A stretch of DNA of 64,000 nt from positions 868,001 through 932,000 of the forward strand of contig NZ_CP021108.1 in NCBI RefSeq assembly GCF_002119685.1, written 5' to 3'. Positions 44,363-52,720 of this stretch are shown one piece after another; the stretch's first letter is position 1; each line of letters begins with the position of its first letter. Below the pieces are notes generated by a model that searched no databases, was not told the origin of the DNA, and was given only the letters and a program-made list of their open reading frames with translations. Origin of the DNA: Bordetella genomosp. 8. Lineage in GTDB: Bacteria > Pseudomonadota > Gammaproteobacteria > Burkholderiales > Burkholderiaceae_B. The position numbers and the translations under genes are program-made.

Positions 44363-46084
44363 TCAGGCCGGCGGCTGCGCGCGCGACGCCACGTACGCGC
44401 GCCAGCCGCCGTATGTGCTGACATCCTGGGCATCGCCGTAGGCATGGTCTTCGCAGATGAAGCCATGCACCCAACGGCCGTCCGCCAGTTCCAGGCTGCC
44501 CAGACCCAGAGGCGATGGAATCAATGCCAGGAAGCTGCCCACCGTCGGCAAGGGCACGTTCCAGACTTCGACCTCGATGGCGACGCCGTCGCTCGCCACG
44601 CGGCGCAGGCCAGGCTTGGGGGGGACCGTGCCCCGCAGGGCGTAGAGGCGGTAGTGGGGCGCGGTGCGGGTCGTCTCGGCCAGGGTGGCGCCGCGTTCGA
44701 TCAATTGCCCGTTCAGCGGCATGCCCGTCAGATGCGCGCCGACGACGGCGATACGCAGATGCGTGGCCGGCGTGGGCTGCAGCGCGGCGATGGGCTGTGG
44801 CGCCGGCAAGGGCTGGGTCGTCGCCCCCTGCGGCAGTCCCGTGGCGTGATGCAGGCGCTGTCCCAGATCGGCGAGTTGCCAATCGCTGCCCGCGGGGCCG
44901 ATCAGCGTGATGCCGAAGGGCAGGCCATCCGTGCGCATGCCGGTGGGGATCGCCAGGGCCGCGTAGTCGAGCAGGTTGACGAAGTTCGTGTAGTAGCCCA
45001 GCTCGCGGTTGCGGGCGACCGGTTCGGCCAGCATCGCGGCGATGGTGCAGTGGGTCGGCGCGGTGGGCACGCAGAACAGGTCTATATCCGCCCACATCGC
45101 GTCGGCCTGCCGGGCCAGCGCCTGCAGGCGATGCTGCGCGCGATACAGGTCGGCCGCGCTGTAGCCGCGTCCCGCCGCGATGATGTCGCGCACGGGCTGA
45201 ATGACGGCATCCTCATGCGCGTCGAAGAACTCCCTGACCGCTTCATAGCGTTCGGCGACCAGGGCGCTGTCGTACAACATGGCCGCCGCCTCGGCCAGCG
45301 GCGCGTAGTCGACGGGAACGAGTGTCCCGCCCAGATCCTGCACCTGCTTCATCGCATCCTGCCAGGCCCGCTCGGACAGGGTGTCGCCGAAGAACTCCAG
45401 TTGCGCCGGCACGCCGACGCGCGGACGGGCGGGCAGCGGCGTGGTCCGCATCGCCAGATTCCGGGAGTAGGGATCGCGCGGATCGGGGCCGGCGGCGGCC
45501 TCCAGCACCTTGACCGCCGTGGCTACCGTGCGCGCCAGGATGGAAACGCAGTCCACGCTTTGCGCCGCCGGGAATACGCCATGGGCGGGAATCAGGCCGC
45601 GGCTGGGCTTGAGCCCCACGATGTTGTTCAGTCCCGCCGGCACCCGGCCGGAGCCCGCGGTGTCCGTGCCGAGCGCGAAGTCCATTTCGCCGGCGGCCAC
45701 CACGTAGGCCGAGCCCGAGCTGGAGCCGCCGCTGACATAAGCCGGATCGAAAGCGTTGGGCACCGCGCCGTAGGGTGAGCGGGTGCCATTCAGTCCGCAG
45801 GCGAACTGGTCCAGGTTGGTCTTGCCGGCCAGTACGGCGCCGGCCTGCAGCAGTCGCTCGACCACGGCGGCATGGGTGGCCGGGACATAGGCGAATTCGG
45901 GGCAGGCGGCGGTGGTAGGCTGGCCGCCGACGTCGATGTTGTCCTTCACGGCGAAGCGCAGCCCCGACAATGGGCTCTCGGCGGCGCCGGCCTGAGCGGG
46001 CTCGAACCGGCGGATCCAGGCGTGATCGGGCGACGCGGACCCCGGTGCGGACGCGACGGGAGTGACAGGTTCAGGAGCTGGCAT
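44363..46084 (-). CDS. atzF: Allophanate hydrolase
   Basis: A 573-residue enzyme of AtzF type. The amidase domain has Lys47 (FAVKDNIDV), the cis-Ser near 121-122 (GGSSSGS) and nucleophile Ser145 (GTDTAGSGRVPA). The C-terminal domain (AVVGAHLTGMPLNGQL ... STYGGWRAYV) is the second AtzF domain, so it is full length. It converts allophanate to ammonia and carbon dioxide. First gene of the operon, 48 bases before the binding-protein gene. No urea carboxylase is nearby, so allophanate must come from the AtzEG/H branch or elsewhere. Confidence 0.92.
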   Translation of the reverse strand: MPAPEPVTPVASAPGSASPDHAWIRRFEPAQAGAAESPLSGLRFAVKDNIDVGGQPTTAACPEFAYVPATHAAVVERLLQAGAVLAGKTNLDQFACGLNGTRSPYGAVPNAFDPAYVSGGSSSGSAYVVAAGEMDFALGTDTAGSGRVPAGLNNIVGLKPSRGLIPAHGVFPAAQSVDCVSILARTVATAVKVLEAAAGPDPRDPYSRNLAMRTTPLPARPRVGVPAQLEFFGDTLSERAWQDAMKQVQDLGGTLVPVDYAPLAEAAAMLYDSALVAERYEAVREFFDAHEDAVIQPVRDIIAAGRGYSAADLYRAQHRLQALARQADAMWADIDLFCVPTAPTHCTIAAMLAEPVARNRELGYYTNFVNLLDYAALAIPTGMRTDGLPFGITLIGPAGSDWQLADLGQRLHHATGLPQGATTQPLPAPQPIAALQPTPATHLRIAVVGAHLTGMPLNGQLIERGATLAETTRTAPHYRLYALRGTVPPKPGLRRVASDGVAIEVEVWNVPLPTVGSFLALIPSPLGLGSLELADGRWVHGFICEDHAYGDAQDVSTYGGWRAYVASRAQPPA

Positions 46085-46090
46085 GGCGAC

Positions 46091-46124
46091 CTTGTCTCAA
46101 GAGATATCCAAACTTGTGTACAAG
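46091..46124. promoter_or_regulatory. Probable FadR-type GntR operator before atzF
   Basis: The palindrome CTTGT-GT-ACAAG (46113-46124) has perfect 5-bp arms and fits FadR-subfamily sites of the TTGTxxACAA kind. A second weak copy CTTG-TCT-CAAG lies at 46091-46101. Both sit within 40 bases of the atzF start. The GntR gene at the end of the same operon is the likely binder. Confidence 0.62.
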
Positions 46125-46256
46125 ATCAAAGCAAAGCCTGTGCCAATTTCCTCCCCTCTATGAGGCGGCGGATATCACGACAGGCCAGCCCCTCGAAATG
46201 CACCGGAACGCGGCGCGCCCAGGCACCGTGGTCGTGCGTGGCACATCAACGGTGCG

Positions 46257-47147
46257 TCAGCGGCCGGCGCCTTCGGCTTCCAGCCAGGCGCGGAAGCGCA
46301 GGACCAGGTCGTCTTCCGCCCTGGCTTCGGGGATATAGCTGCAATAGCTTCGCGAGGGCAGCCGCGGCGTGTCGAATGGCGCGACCAGGCGGCCGGCCGC
46401 GAGATCGTCCGCCACCAGCGTGACGGGCCCCATGGCGATACCCACGCCGTCGACGGCCGCCTGCAGGGTCAGGTAAAAGTGATCGAAGGTCAGGGCCGCG
46501 GCCGGCTGCAATGCCGCGAGTTTCGCGCGCGCCAGCCAGTCCGGCCACAGGCGCGGCAGGCTGGAGGTATGGAGCAAGGTGTGCCGGCGCAGGTCGCGCG
46601 GGACACCCAGCGGCAGCGCGCGCAACAGCGCCGGACTGCAGACCGGCACTCTTTCCTCGGCCAGGAAGGGCCGCATCACATAGCCGTAGAAGGTGTCCGG
46701 ACCGCCGCGGATGATGACGTCGTAGCCATCGCGGAGGGCTTCGACGGGCTCGTTCGACGTCTCTATTCTGACGTCCACGCCAGGGTGCGCGGCGCGGAAG
46801 GCAGCGAGCCTGGGCACCAGCCAGCGCAGCGTGAAGGTCGCGGAGGCATTCACGGACAGCGTGCGGGGCTGGACCTCCGGCAGGCCAAAGTCGGTCGTCG
46901 CCTGGGCAAGTTGCCGGAACAGCGGGCCTATCTTCGCCAGGTAGGCCTGGGCGGCGGGCGTGAGCGTGATGCGGCGGTTGTGCCGCTCGAACAAGGCCGC
47001 CTGCAGCCAGCTTTCCAGCATCCGGATCTGCTGGCTGACCGCGCCCTGCGTGACGTGCAATTCCTCCGCGGCGGCCTTGAAGCTGCCCAGGCGGCCGGCG
47101 GCCTCGAAGACGCGTAGGGCGTGGAGAGGAGGCAGGGATCGGGCCAT
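46257..47147 (-). CDS. LysR-family regulator, GcvA-like
   Basis: A 296-residue LysR regulator beginning MARSLPPLHALRVFEAAGRLGSFKAAAEELHVTQGAVSQ, the GcvA-like pattern, with effector-domain blocks SNEPVEALRDGYDVIIRGG and FDHFYLTLQAAVDGVGIAMG. It is divergent from the DMT-family exporter gene across a 105-bp gap with a 14-bp palindrome. It probably activates the exporter. Confidence 0.92.
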   Translation of the reverse strand: MARSLPPLHALRVFEAAGRLGSFKAAAEELHVTQGAVSQQIRMLESWLQAALFERHNRRITLTPAAQAYLAKIGPLFRQLAQATTDFGLPEVQPRTLSVNASATFTLRWLVPRLAAFRAAHPGVDVRIETSNEPVEALRDGYDVIIRGGPDTFYGYVMRPFLAEERVPVCSPALLRALPLGVPRDLRRHTLLHTSSLPRLWPDWLARAKLAALQPAAALTFDHFYLTLQAAVDGVGIAMGPVTLVADDLAAGRLVAPFDTPRLPSRSYCSYIPEARAEDDLVLRFRAWLEAEGAGR

Positions 47148-47203
47148 TCGGTTAAGAGAAACTAACGTGAAAGGGCAATTTATATCGTTTGCCGGAGTAT
47201 CAC

Positions 47204-47217
47204 AAGATAGTTATCTT
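47204..47217. promoter_or_regulatory. Palindrome between LysR and DMT-family genes
   Basis: AAGATA-GT-TATCTT is a perfect 6-bp-arm palindrome located 35 bases before the DMT gene and 56 from the LysR start. The gap is AT-rich. It fits a LysR recognition site, though only one copy is seen. Confidence 0.5.
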
Positions 47218-47252
47218 CGTTATTTCACCTTTTTTACCTGAGCGCAAACCCA

Positions 47253-48110
47253 ATGATGTTCGGCTACACGGGCGGCGTCGTCCTGCTTGCCGCGCTGCTG
47301 CACGCCAGCTGGAACGCCATGCTGCATGGCAATCGCGACCGCCTGTTGTCCATGGCCTGGATGAGTATCGCGATCGCGGCGGTGTCCACCGTCGCCGTCG
47401 CATGCCTGCCCCTGCCCGACCCGGCCTCCTGGCCGTACATTGCCGCGTCCGGCCTGACGCATGTGGTGTACAACGCCAGCCTCGTCCATTCCTATCGCCG
47501 CGGCGACCTGACGCAGGCCTACCCGATCGCGCGCGGCTCTTCTCCCTTGCTGGTCACGCTGGGCGCCGCGATCTTTGCGCACGAGGAGCTGGGGCCGCTG
47601 CGCCTGCTGGGCATCGCCCTGGTGTCGGGCGGGATCATCGCCCTGGCGCTGCACCGTCGGGCGTTCGTGGGCAGGGGCGCGCGCCTGGGGCTGCTGGCCG
47701 CCTTGGGCACCGGCGCGCTGATCGCCATCTATACCGTCGTCGATGGCATGGGCGTGCGCCTGTCGAACGGCCAGGCCATACCGTACATCGCCTGGATGTT
47801 CCTGTTCTATTGGCTGACGCCCTTGCTGTTCATCGCCAGCAGGGGCGTGCGCGCGTTGTTGGCGCCCGCGCGCGCGGCGCCCGCCGCCGTGTGGTCATCC
47901 ATCGCGGGCGGATTGGTTTCCATAGGCGCCTACGGCATCGTCATCTGGGCCATGCAGTGGGGTGAGATGGGTGCCGTATCGGCCCTGCGCGAAACCAGCG
48001 TCGTGTTCGCGCTGCTGATCGGCCGGACCTTCCTGGGCGAGACCGTCAGCGTCCAGCGCTGGATCGCGTGTTCGGTCGTGGCGGCCGGCGCGATATGCCT
48101 GGGCGCCTGA
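47253..48110 (+). CDS. EamA/DMT-family transporter
   Basis: A 285-residue protein with ten hydrophobic helices and two EamA repeats (ALLHASWNAML in helix 1; YPIARGSSPLLVTLGAAIF; LRETSVVFALLIGRTFLGE near the end). Members export amino acids and other metabolites. It is divergent from a GcvA-like LysR. The last 65 bases overlap the 3' end of the convergent LysR gene. The start is one of two tandem ATGs; the ribosome binding site is weak. Confidence 0.88.
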   Translation: MMFGYTGGVVLLAALLHASWNAMLHGNRDRLLSMAWMSIAIAAVSTVAVACLPLPDPASWPYIAASGLTHVVYNASLVHSYRRGDLTQAYPIARGSSPLLVTLGAAIFAHEELGPLRLLGIALVSGGIIALALHRRAFVGRGARLGLLAALGTGALIAIYTVVDGMGVRLSNGQAIPYIAWMFLFYWLTPLLFIASRGVRALLAPARAAPAAVWSSIAGGLVSIGAYGIVIWAMQWGEMGAVSALRETSVVFALLIGRTFLGETVSVQRWIACSVVAAGAICLGA

Positions 48111-49002
48111 TGCCGCCGGGCCCATTGAGTTCGCTGAAGACCTCGCGTACGCATTCCGCCATGCGGCGGGCCAGCACATTGACCGGAAACTGGTGCGAGG
48201 TGACGGCGTAGCTGGGGAATTGCACCTGCTCCGAGAACGCGATTTCCCGTAGTCCCGAATCGCGCAGCGCCCGCGACACGATAGGGTTGACGATGGACAC
48301 TCCCAGCCCCTTCGCGACCATCGTACAGATGGTGGTGGCATAAGGCGTTTCGATGGAAAGTATCCGCGCATCGTCGGGAAAGTGGCGGTCGATCGCCGCG
48401 CGATTGAAGCTGCCGGCGGGCAGGGAAATGAAGGCCTCGTCCTTGAAGTCGGCGGGTTTCAGGAGCTTCTTGCGCGACAGCCGGTGCGTGCTCGCGACGA
48501 TCCCCACCCCGTAGGCCATATTGATGCGCTCGTAATTCAGGGTGGGCACATCGGTATGGATGGAACTGAATCCGATATCGCAGTAGCCCGTGGCCACCCA
48601 TTTGGCAACGACGTCGGATCCCCCGGTGTTGACGACGACCGGAATGTCGGAACACTTCTGCCTGAACAGCCGCATGGCGTCGGGCATCACGCATTGCGTG
48701 ATCGAACCGACCGCGCCCACCCTCAGCATGCCCGTCCCGCGCCGGCGTATGGAGCTGGCGCTGTCGTTCAGCGATTCGAGCCCGATGAAGGCTCTTTCGA
48801 CGTCGGAATAGAAGGCTTCCGCTTCCGGCGTCGGAATCAGGCGGGTGCCCACGCGCTGGAACAGCACGAATCCCAGGGTCTTTTCAAGGAGCGCGATCCA
48901 GCGGCTCACGTTGGGTTGCGACGTGTGCAGCAAGCCCGCCGCCGTGGTCATGGAGCGCGTCATCATGACTGCGCGAAAGGCTTCCACCTGCTTGAAATTC
49001 AT
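48046..49002 (-). CDS. LysR-family regulator
   Basis: A 318-residue LysR regulator starting MNFKQVEAFRAVMMTRSMTTAAGLLHTSQPNVSRWI, the NocR/OccR-like opening. The normal domain ends at about residue 295; the last 23 residues are an Arg/Pro-rich tail encoded antisense to the DMT gene's C-terminus. It is divergent from the argininosuccinate-lyase-like gene, its probable target. The 130-bp gap contains ATAGCTAT (49053-49060) and two direct TATGAA copies, a possible binding site. Confidence 0.9.
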   Translation of the reverse strand: MNFKQVEAFRAVMMTRSMTTAAGLLHTSQPNVSRWIALLEKTLGFVLFQRVGTRLIPTPEAEAFYSDVERAFIGLESLNDSASSIRRRGTGMLRVGAVGSITQCVMPDAMRLFRQKCSDIPVVVNTGGSDVVAKWVATGYCDIGFSSIHTDVPTLNYERINMAYGVGIVASTHRLSRKKLLKPADFKDEAFISLPAGSFNRAAIDRHFPDDARILSIETPYATTICTMVAKGLGVSIVNPIVSRALRDSGLREIAFSEQVQFPSYAVTSHQFPVNVLARRMAECVREVFSELNGPGGIRRPGISRRPPRPNTRSSAGR

Positions 49003-49132
49003 GCGTCGATTCCCCGATCCCCAGCCTGTCCCAGCATATCATTTTTGTATGAATAGCTATGAAAACCTAATTTGACGTATCCGGCGCCGGGGGCCGAGAC
49101 TAGTCGCTCACACAGCTTCGACGCCAAGCAAC

Positions 49133-50665
49133 ATGGAATCCAAAGTCAGCAGCCGCCTGAAACAGCCCTTGGCCAGCGAGGTCATCCAGCACATCTTCCT
49201 GCCGCGCCTGAACCGCGAGTTCTTCGCGAATTTCGAGATGCTCAACGAGATCAACCAGGCCCACCTGTGGATGTTGCACGAGCGGCGCATCCTGGACGAT
49301 GAAACGGCGGGGGCGCTGGCGCGCGCCTTGATGAAGATGCAGCAGGATGGCCCCGCCGCCGTCGAGCTGGATGCGGCGCGGGAAGAAGCGTATTTCAACT
49401 ACGAAGCCCACCTGATCAAGCTGGTGGGACAGGACGTGGGCGGGCGCCTGCATACGGCGCGCAGCCGCAACGATATCGGCGCGACCATAGACCGCATCCG
49501 CGCCCGCGATTTCGCGCTGCGCATAGGGCAGGCGCTGATCGGCGTCGCGCAGGCGGCGCTTGCGCAGGCGCGCAAGTACGCGCACTACGTGATGCCCGGA
49601 TACACGCATATGCAGGCCGCGCAACCCATCACCTATGGGTACTACCTGTCGGCCCTGGTGGATGCCTGGTCGCGCGATATCGACAGGGTGCTGCTGGCGC
49701 TGGGCAGGGCCGACGCGTCGCCCCTGGGTTCATGCGCGCTCGCGGGGACGTCCTTCGCCATCGATCGCCACGCCACCAGCGCGATGCTGGGTTTCAGCCG
49801 TCCGCTCGATAATGCGCTGGACGGCGTCGCGTCGCGGGATTTCGCGCTGGAGCTGAGCGCCGCGCTGTCCATCATGATGGTGACGTGCAGCCGGATGGTG
49901 CAGGATTTCTATATCTGGTCCACGCCCGAGTTCGGCTATCTGTCCTTTCCGGACAGCATCGCCAGCACGTCCAGCATCATGCCGCAGAAGAAAAATCCCG
50001 CCGTGCTGGAGTACCTGCGCGGCAAGACGGGCCACCTGATCGGTCTGACCACCGCGGCTTTGTCGACCGTCAAGTCGACTCATTTCACCCATTCCGGCGA
50101 TAGCAGCCGCGAGAGCACGCGCACCTGCTGGGAAGCCTGCGAAGAAGCACTCAAGGCGCTCGAGTTGATACGCCTGCTGGTGGAGCAGGTCGCGCCCGAC
50201 CGCGACCGCATGGCGGACCGCGTGGCGCGCGACTTCTCCACAGTGACCGACTTGGCCGACCTGCTGGTGCGCACGGCGAACGTGTCGTTCCGCGATGCGC
50301 ATCACATCATAGGGGCGGTCGTGCGCGTCGCGCTGGAACGCAAGCTTCCGGCCAGCGATATCACGTCCGCGATGATCGACGCGGCCGCGCGCGAGCAACT
50401 TGGCCTGGAGGTCGCGTTGCGCGAAGAGGATATTCGCGCGTGCCTGGATCCGGTGCGCAACGTGGCGTCGCGGCTGTCATACGGCGCGCCCGCGCCCGCG
50501 CTTGTCCTGCAACGCATCGAAGAGCAGGGCGCGGCGCTGGCCGAGCAGGGCGGCGCCATCGATGCCACGGCGCGGCGGCTCGACGACGCGCGTGCCTTGT
50601 TGCGCGAACGCATCCGGCAGATGGTGTCCGAGGACGGCAATGCGTCCTTGCACGAAAAACACTGA
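49133..50665 (+). CDS. Argininosuccinate lyase-like C-N lyase
   Basis: A 510-residue aspartase/fumarase-superfamily enzyme closest to ArgH: HTARSRNDIGATIDR, GYTHMQAAQPITYGYY, GSCALAGTSFAIDR and the signature loop STSSIMPQKKNPAVLE with the catalytic Ser near 280-281. It is longer than ArgH (about 460) and is not in an arginine locus; it is followed by a Bug receptor and divergent from a LysR. It may be a catabolic lyase on a succinyl-amine, like EDDS lyase, releasing fumarate. The ribosome binding site is weak. Confidence 0.82.
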   Translation: MESKVSSRLKQPLASEVIQHIFLPRLNREFFANFEMLNEINQAHLWMLHERRILDDETAGALARALMKMQQDGPAAVELDAAREEAYFNYEAHLIKLVGQDVGGRLHTARSRNDIGATIDRIRARDFALRIGQALIGVAQAALAQARKYAHYVMPGYTHMQAAQPITYGYYLSALVDAWSRDIDRVLLALGRADASPLGSCALAGTSFAIDRHATSAMLGFSRPLDNALDGVASRDFALELSAALSIMMVTCSRMVQDFYIWSTPEFGYLSFPDSIASTSSIMPQKKNPAVLEYLRGKTGHLIGLTTAALSTVKSTHFTHSGDSSRESTRTCWEACEEALKALELIRLLVEQVAPDRDRMADRVARDFSTVTDLADLLVRTANVSFRDAHHIIGAVVRVALERKLPASDITSAMIDAAAREQLGLEVALREEDIRACLDPVRNVASRLSYGAPAPALVLQRIEEQGAALAEQGGAIDATARRLDDARALLRERIRQMVSEDGNASLHEKH

Positions 50666-50692
50666 CATTGGAACATTCCAAGGGGAACGATA

Positions 50693-51655
50693 ATGATGAA
50701 ATTGATCGCGGCTGCCGCCGTTGCGCTGGGCCTGTGCATGAACGCCGCCGCCCAGACCTATCCCGCCAGGCCGGTCACGCTGGTCGTGCCATTCGCGCCC
50801 GGGGGGACGGTAAACCTGATGGGACGCCTGCTGGCCACGCGCCTGTCCGAAGTGCTGGGGCAGCCCGTCATCGTGGAAAACAAACCCGGCGCGGGCGGCA
50901 GCATAGGCGCGAATTTCGTCGCCAAGGCGGCGCCCGATGGGTACACGCTTCTGCTCGCGACCATGGGCCAGCAGTCCATCCAGCCCTTGCTGTCCAGGGA
51001 TCTTCCTTACGACCCCGCCAAGGATTTTGCGCCCGTCGCACTGTTCGCCACCGTACCCAATGTATTGGCCGTTTCCGCCAACACACCGGCGAGGACCGTG
51101 GCCGAACTGGTGGCCTACGCCAGGCAGAACCCGGACAAGCTCAACATGGCATCGGCGGGCATCGGCTCGGTCAATCATTTGACCGGCGAGCTTTTCATGC
51201 TGCGCTCGGGCGCGCGTTTCGCGCACGTGCCTTACCGCGGCGCGGGGCCGGCGACGGCCGATCTGCTGTCAGGCCAGGTGCAGATACTGTTCGCCAATCT
51301 GCCCAACGTGCTGCCTTACGTCAAGGCAGGGCAACTGCGCGTGTTGGCCGTCGCCAGCGACAAACGCAGTCCCGCGTTGCCGGATGTGCCCACGCTGGCG
51401 GAGGCGGGCGTCAACGATGCCGTCGTCGAGTCCTGGTACGGCGTGATGGCGCCGGCCCGCACCAATCCCGAAGTGATACGCAAGCTGCAGGACGCGATCG
51501 TCGGTATCGCGAAGGAAAAGGCGATGATTGCTCACCTGTCGGACCAGGGCGCGCTGCCGTTTCCGGGTAGCAGCGTCGATCTCGCACGGCAGTCCGAGCA
51601 GGAAACGGAGCGCTGGACGCGCATCATCCAGGGCGCCCATATCCAGGCGAATTGA
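50693..51655 (+). CDS. Bug-family TTT periplasmic receptor
   Basis: A 320-residue receptor with a signal peptide cleaved near MNAAAQ-TYPA. It shows TLVVPFAPGGTVNLMGRLLATRL, GQPVIVENKPGAGGS and FAHVPYRGAGPATADLL. Most Bug proteins have Asp in the position where this one has Asn (GGTVNLMGR), a change in the ligand-loop region. It is 27 bases after the lyase gene, so it probably binds that lyase's amino-dicarboxylate substrate. Confidence 0.93.
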   Translation: MMKLIAAAAVALGLCMNAAAQTYPARPVTLVVPFAPGGTVNLMGRLLATRLSEVLGQPVIVENKPGAGGSIGANFVAKAAPDGYTLLLATMGQQSIQPLLSRDLPYDPAKDFAPVALFATVPNVLAVSANTPARTVAELVAYARQNPDKLNMASAGIGSVNHLTGELFMLRSGARFAHVPYRGAGPATADLLSGQVQILFANLPNVLPYVKAGQLRVLAVASDKRSPALPDVPTLAEAGVNDAVVESWYGVMAPARTNPEVIRKLQDAIVGIAKEKAMIAHLSDQGALPFPGSSVDLARQSEQETERWTRIIQGAHIQAN

Positions 51656-51679
51656 GCTCCGCCGCGACGGGACACGGCT

Positions 51680-51868
51680 TCAGGCCTTGTCGCCGGCATC
51701 GCCTTCTTCGTCCTCGCTTTCCTCGTCCGTATCGCGTGAGCCGAGGCGGCCGTCGCTGGGGTTGTACTCATCGCGTGGCGGTACGTCCCGCGGGACGTCG
51801 TGCCGGTCTTCCTTCAGGCGATCGACGGTGTGGGGCGCGAGAGGACTGCTGCCTTGTTGCGGGGCCAT
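51680..51868 (-). CDS. Small acidic hydrophilic protein
   Basis: A 62-residue protein, MAPQQGSSPLAPHTVDRLKED..., with an extremely acidic tail (DEESEDEEGDAGDKA); it is probably disordered. AGGAGA stands 7 bases before the ATG, which supports real expression. No family is recognised. It is one of three adjacent short minus-strand genes before azoR. Confidence 0.55.
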   Translation of the reverse strand: MAPQQGSSPLAPHTVDRLKEDRHDVPRDVPPRDEYNPSDGRLGSRDTDEESEDEEGDAGDKA

Positions 51869-51922
51869 GATGATTCTCCTGTCGAAACCGTGCTGTCATG
51901 CCTATGCCACATTGCGATGTGG

Positions 51923-52183
51923 TCATGCCGTTTCATCGTCGGGCGAACGGCGCAGCGTGCCACGCTTGTTGTGGCGGCCCGTGTCGGGCGGCGTGGGGTT
52001 TTGCGTGGCGTTGGGTTCGCCGGCGCGCGCATCCTGCTCAGCCGCGGCGGTGGCGCGGTCGAACAGCGGCGCATCCTGCGCTTCCGCCGCAGGCGGATGG
52101 TCCATGTCGGGGCGACTGTCGGAAAGATCGGCCTTCCTGGAAGGCCGGGGCGCACCCCGGTTCGGGTCGGGATAGGGAAGCAT
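51923..52183 (-). CDS. Small hydrophilic protein
   Basis: An 86-residue, Pro/Asp/Ala/Arg-rich protein (MLPYPDPNRGAPRPSRKADLS...) with no hydrophobic segment. AGGAGT lies 8 bases before the ATG. Composition resembles the neighbouring 62-residue protein and the 70-residue one near the window start; all may be stress-related small proteins. No family recognised. Confidence 0.55.
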   Translation of the reverse strand: MLPYPDPNRGAPRPSRKADLSDSRPDMDHPPAAEAQDAPLFDRATAAAEQDARAGEPNATQNPTPPDTGRHNKRGTLRRSPDDETA

Positions 52184-52203
52184 GGCGTACTCCTGTAAGT
52201 GCC

Positions 52204-52220
52204 GGGGCGGAAGCCGCCCC
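52204..52220 (-). terminator. Hairpin after the DUF2322 gene (weak)
   Basis: GGGGCGG-aag-CCGCCCC can form a 7-bp GC stem 93 bases beyond the DUF2322 stop. No T run follows on either strand, so intrinsic termination is doubtful. Confidence 0.2.
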
Positions 52221-52312
52221 TTGCCTTACGGGCCGCAATCGGTGTGCCGGCCCATCCCGGCCATGGTCGTGCGCATGTTCCGCCGGCTCCCTGCGCCGGC
52301 CTGCACTGGTCG

Positions 52313-52657
52313 CTATTGCTGAGCCGGTATCACTTCGATGCGCAGCGCGGCCCCGCCATCGACGATGGCGAGCAGCCTATCCACATTGGGATGTGCGCCC
52401 GGACGGTTGCGCGCGTCGGCGGTATGCTCGGCGAACACCGCGAGGCCATGCTCCGCCGCTTTGGCGTCCAGGGCGCCATAGGCGCGCGCCAGATAGTGAT
52501 AGACGGCCAACGATCCCTGTTTGCCCGGCTGGTTTTCGATGGTCCCGGCGATCCTGCCGTCGGCATCGATCAGATCGATGCGCGCGATCGCCGTGACGGG
52601 TGGGAGCTGCTGCAGGTTGTCCTTGAAGACGGGGCCGGGCTGTATGGCTGTAAGCAT
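52313..52657 (-). CDS. DUF2322-family protein
   Basis: A 114-residue protein: FKDNLQQLPPVTAIARIDLIDADG, TIENQPGKQGSLAVYHYLARAYGAL and HTADARNRPGAHPNVDRLLAI. These blocks fit the DUF2322 family, which has no known function. AGGAAG precedes the ATG. It lies 63 bases after azoR on the same strand and may be co-transcribed. Assignment is from memory of the family pattern. Confidence 0.75.
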   Translation of the reverse strand: MLTAIQPGPVFKDNLQQLPPVTAIARIDLIDADGRIAGTIENQPGKQGSLAVYHYLARAYGALDAKAAEHGLAVFAEHTADARNRPGAHPNVDRLLAIVDGGAALRIEVIPAQQ

Positions 52658-52720
52658 GGTTTCTTCCTGAGTGCTTGGCGGCCCGCCATGTTATCCGAGG
52701 ACGCCGTGCGGGCGCCTCGC

